Positions 11,628 to 13,235 of a stretch of 13,235 nt of DNA are shown piece by piece. This DNA is from Chloroflexota bacterium (GTDB taxonomy: Bacteria > Chloroflexota > Anaerolineae > Anaerolineales > UBA11579). Position numbers and translations under genes: made by a program. The notes beneath the pieces are model-generated. The model made no database searches and was not told where the DNA came from. It saw only the letters and a program-made list of their open reading frames with translations. Location: the NCBI GenBank assembly GCA_003250455.1, contig QKGK01000016.1, positions 1 through 13,235 of the forward strand, written 5' to 3'. Position 1 is the stretch's first letter; every line of letters starts with the position of its first letter.

Positions 11628-12743
11628 TCAGTCTTCCTTACGGCCTTCCTTGCGGCCGCCTTTTTTGCCTTTCTTGTGCGAGCCTTTTTTGCCCTCATGG
11701 TGGCGGTGTCCGTGATGTCCGCCATGCCCCTCACCGCGGCGTTCGCCACGATGCTTACCGCCGTGCGGGTCGCCGTGCGGGCCGCCATGGCGGGCCATAC
11801 GCATCGCCCAGCGGCGGGCGCGCTCCCCACGGAAATCCTCGCGGTCGAATTCAGGGCGTTCGCCGATGGTCACTTTGAGCGTTTCCGGGGCGCCGCCTCG
11901 CAGCACTTCCACTTCAGTTTCCTGCCCGACGATCTCGCCGTTCAGTAAAGGCATCAGCTGCTGGTGGCTTTCCACCGGCTGCCCGCCCAGGCCAATCAGG
12001 ATATCGCCGACCATCATTCCGCCGGAAGCGGCCGGGCCGTCTTCTTCCAGGCCGATGATCAGCAGACCTTGCTCCTGTTCCCGGTCAAGGGCCTGAATGG
12101 CAGCATTGGGCAGGCCAACCGGCTGTCCGCTGATGCCCAGGAAGCCGCGTTTGATCGTGCCGTGCTCTTTGAGCATCGCGGCGATCTTGCTGGCAACCCC
12201 GATGGGGATGGCGATGGAATTAGCCATACGCAGGCCGGAGGTATTGATCCCGATGACTTCGCCGGAGACGTTGATCAGCGGGCCGCCGGAAAAGCCAGGG
12301 TAGGGGGTGGCGTCGGTGCGGTAATGGCCTTCCAGCATGCCGCCGCTGCGGTAGTGCAGCGGGCCGCCTTTGGCGCTCAGGGTGCCCAGGCTGGCCTGCA
12401 CATCCCCAAAGGGGCGGCCAAGCGCAAGCACCAGCTCGCCGACTTCTGCTGCTTCCTGCGTGACGGCGGGGGCAGCGGCAGCTTTCTCCAGCTTGAGAAC
12501 GGCCAGGTCACTGTTGGGGTCGTAGCCAAGCAGCTCGGCGGCCAGTTGTGTCCCGTCTGGCAGGGCTACTTGAATGTTCTCATCGTCTTCGAGTACGTGG
12601 GCCGCAGTGAGGACGGTCTCGGCGTCCAGGGCAATCCCGCTGGCGGGCAAGCGCCGGCGGGAGATCACGGTGACGGTGAATGCGCCTGCAGTTTTGACCG
12701 CTTCGGCCAACCCGGCAGAAAAATTCTTGAGTTCTTTATTCAT
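11628..12743 (-). CDS. HtrA-like trypsin-type serine protease with PDZ domain and a His/Lys-rich tail
   Basis: The 371-residue product (numbered from ATG 12743) has the trypsin-fold triad: H49 in LTAAHV, D79 in NSDLAVLKL and S152 in GFSGGPL. HtrA proteins usually have GNSGG, so Asn is Phe here. A PDZ domain follows (about 199-296, GFLGISGQPVG to VTIGERPEF) and would bind substrate C-termini. The tail (about 300-371) is unusual: acidic/Arg-rich, then eleven His among Gly/Arg (319-356), then Lys/Arg/Gly. No signal peptide or N-terminal membrane helix is present, so the protein appears cytosolic. ATG 12743 has AAGGAG 6 bases upstream; the in-frame ATG at 12746 has only 3. The LuxR-type gene follows on the same strand. 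Confidence 0.9.
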   Translation of the reverse strand: MNKELKNFSAGLAEAVKTAGAFTVTVISRRRLPASGIALDAETVLTAAHVLEDDENIQVALPDGTQLAAELLGYDPNSDLAVLKLEKAAAAPAVTQEAAEVGELVLALGRPFGDVQASLGTLSAKGGPLHYRSGGMLEGHYRTDATPYPGFSGGPLINVSGEVIGINTSGLRMANSIAIPIGVASKIAAMLKEHGTIKRGFLGISGQPVGLPNAAIQALDREQEQGLLIIGLEEDGPAASGGMMVGDILIGLGGQPVESHQQLMPLLNGEIVGQETEVEVLRGGAPETLKVTIGERPEFDREDFRGERARRWAMRMARHGGPHGDPHGGKHRGERRGEGHGGHHGHRHHEGKKGSHKKGKKGGRKEGRKED

Positions 12744-12955
12744 CATTTACTCCTTCCTTCATCATACGATAGGACTATTGGTTTTCCATTAACAAATTTT
12801 GCTTTTTTCATATCCCAATGATAGAGAAAAGGGGGTTTTTGCGCTTCGGGCGTTTGGTTAGGTGCGTCACTGGCCGTTTGGGTAGGTGCGCCTGCCAAAA
12901 CGGGTGGTTTATTAGAAATATTCAAAAATATACAATAAATTTGGATAAAAACCAA
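12743..12955 (-). CDS. Doubtful small ORF overlapping the protease start (up to 70 residues)
   Basis: The frame is open from a TTG at 12955 to TGA 12743-12745, which overlaps the ATGATG of the protease gene, the kind of junction seen in coupled genes. The middle encodes an 8-residue repeat (APTQTASD, APNQTPEA) from the 24-base DNA repeat. The end reads YHWDMKKAKFVNGKPIVLS. An internal ATG would give a 22-residue peptide. There is no Shine-Dalgarno sequence at either start. The 5' part is AT-rich and overlaps palindromes facing the DUF2089 gene. It could be a gene remnant or a chance ORF. Confidence 0.2.
   Translation of the reverse strand: MVFIQIYCIFLNISNKPPVLAGAPTQTASDAPNQTPEAQKPPFLYHWDMKKAKFVNGKPIVLSYDEGRSK
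12851..12898. repeat. Two direct 24-base repeats upstream of the protease gene
   Basis: CGTTTGGTTAGGTGCGT (12851-12867) and CGTTTGGGTAGGTGCGC (12875-12891) match at 15 of 17 positions with a period of 24 bases. They lie between the divergent protease and DUF2089 genes. Confidence 0.6.
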
Positions 12956-12977
12956 AATATTTGGTTAAAATACCAAA
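12940..12977. promoter_or_regulatory. Array of alternating TTTGG/ACCAAA half-sites upstream of the DUF2089 promoter
   Basis: TTTGG (12940), ACCAAA (12951), TTTGGT (12960) and ACCAAA (12972) alternate at about 9-12 base steps, close to one helical turn. The inner pair forms a perfect palindrome, AACCAAA-ATA-TTTGGTT (12950-12966). The outer pair TTTGGT-N6-ACCAAA (12960-12977) is also perfect. The array ends 5 bases before the -35 box. Confidence 0.5.
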
Positions 12978-12982
12978 ATCTA

Positions 12983-13011
12983 TTGACTTAATTTCAAAAT
13001 TATGCTATTTT
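12983..13011 (+). promoter_or_regulatory. Sigma-70-type promoter of the DUF2089 gene
   Basis: TTGACT (12983-12988), a 17-base spacer and TATTTT (13006-13011) form a good promoter. Transcription would start near 13018, giving a leader of about 16 bases that contains the ribosome-binding site GGAG (13021-13024). Confidence 0.7.
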
Positions 13012-13033
13012 AAGCACACAGGAGAACAAAACT

Positions 13034-13235
13034 ATGACTAACATTCCATCCCAATGCCCAAGCTGCCAGCAGCCCATGGTGATCACCCATCTGAGCTGCA
13101 CCAACTGCAATACGGCCATCGCCGGGTACTACCCGTTGAGCCCCTTTGCCCATCTTTCTGAGGAAAATCTCAAATTCCTGGAGAACTTCATCCGCTACCG
13201 CGGCAACGTCAAAGAGATGGAGCGCGAGATCGGCC
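13034..13235 (+). CDS. DUF2089-family zinc-ribbon protein, N-terminal part (cut by the window end)
   Basis: The first 67 residues are present. Two Cys pairs, CPSC (8-11) and CTNC (25-28), form a zinc ribbon. They are followed by LSPFAHLSEENLKFLENF and then IRYRGNVKEMEREIG, the start of a helix-turn-helix-like segment characteristic of DUF2089 proteins. The family's function is not established; the zinc ribbon plus helix-turn-helix suggests nucleic-acid binding or transcription control. ATG 13034 has GGAG 9 bases upstream and a promoter just before it. It is divergent from the HtrA-like protease gene, and the two share a 287-base control region. The 3' end lies outside the window. Confidence 0.85.
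   Translation, partial: MTNIPSQCPSCQQPMVITHLSCTNCNTAIAGYYPLSPFAHLSEENLKFLENFIRYRGNVKEMEREIG

Noticed and set aside
11628..11830. Arg/Ala-rich 72-residue minus-strand frame over the protease tail
   Set aside because: It is an alternative frame of the Gly/His/Lys repeat region with no own start signals.
11964..12821. 285-residue plus-strand open frame
   Set aside because: It lies opposite the HtrA-like gene, whose catalytic triad and PDZ domain are clear. The plus-strand product has no recognisable motif and is a codon-bias shadow.

Overview
The window is about 57% GC by eye and reads as ordinary bacterial chromosome from a Gram-positive-like or deep-branching bacterium. I lean towards Chloroflexota (Anaerolineae-like). 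The reasons are the gene mix (signal-less heparinase II/III-fold protein, DUF2089 zinc-ribbon protein, ClC with CBS and TrkA-C domains, E1alpha/E1beta/E2 dehydrogenase genes), frequent TTG starts, and perfect TATAAT boxes placed directly against start codons. This assignment is inference, since no rRNA or other marker is present. There is no phage, insertion sequence, CRISPR array or tRNA that I can support.

Layout. 1-310 is the 3' end of a membrane-protein gene. 405-1010 encodes a six-helix membrane protein of unknown family. Both genes are followed by hairpins that share the same core. 1237-3273 encodes a ClC-family anion channel or transporter with two CBS domains and a TrkA-C domain, read from a good promoter overlapped by a perfect palindrome and closed by a strong terminator. 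3363-3863 encodes a DinB-like four-helix protein. It converges on a minus-strand heparinase II/III-like gene (3893-5827). That gene diverges, across a 313-base control region, from a compact three-gene 2-oxoacid dehydrogenase operon (pdhA 6141-7103, pdhB 7105-8076, pdhC 8078-9391), which ends in a textbook terminator. No E3 (lipoamide dehydrogenase) gene follows it.

9392-10906 is looser. A SAM methyltransferase (9766-10365) and a small two-helix membrane protein (minus, 10471-10719) sit among at least five copies of a short interspersed repeat that occupies every intergenic gap and abuts gene ends. A minus-strand pair follows: a trypsin-like HtrA-type protease with a striking His/Lys-rich tail (11628-12743) and, downstream of it, a LuxR/NarL-type regulator (10907-11536) whose receiver domain has lost its phosphorylation residues. 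Divergent from the protease is the start of a DUF2089 zinc-ribbon gene (13034 to window end), with its own sigma-70-type promoter and an array of CCAAA/TTTGG half-sites.

How the genes work together. The dehydrogenase operon is a clear functional unit that makes acetyl-CoA (or another acyl-CoA) from a 2-oxoacid. The protease-regulator pair looks like a small stress or quality-control unit. The remaining genes are single transcription units. Three of them (DinB-like, heparinase-like, methyltransferase) have TATAAT only 6-9 bases from ATG and no ribosome-binding site, which points to leaderless mRNAs. I found no complete, clearly novel multi-gene system. The best leads are the repeat family, the protease/pseudo-receiver pair, the Cys-rich leader ORF in front of pdhA, and the control regions around 1163-1201 and 12940-13011.
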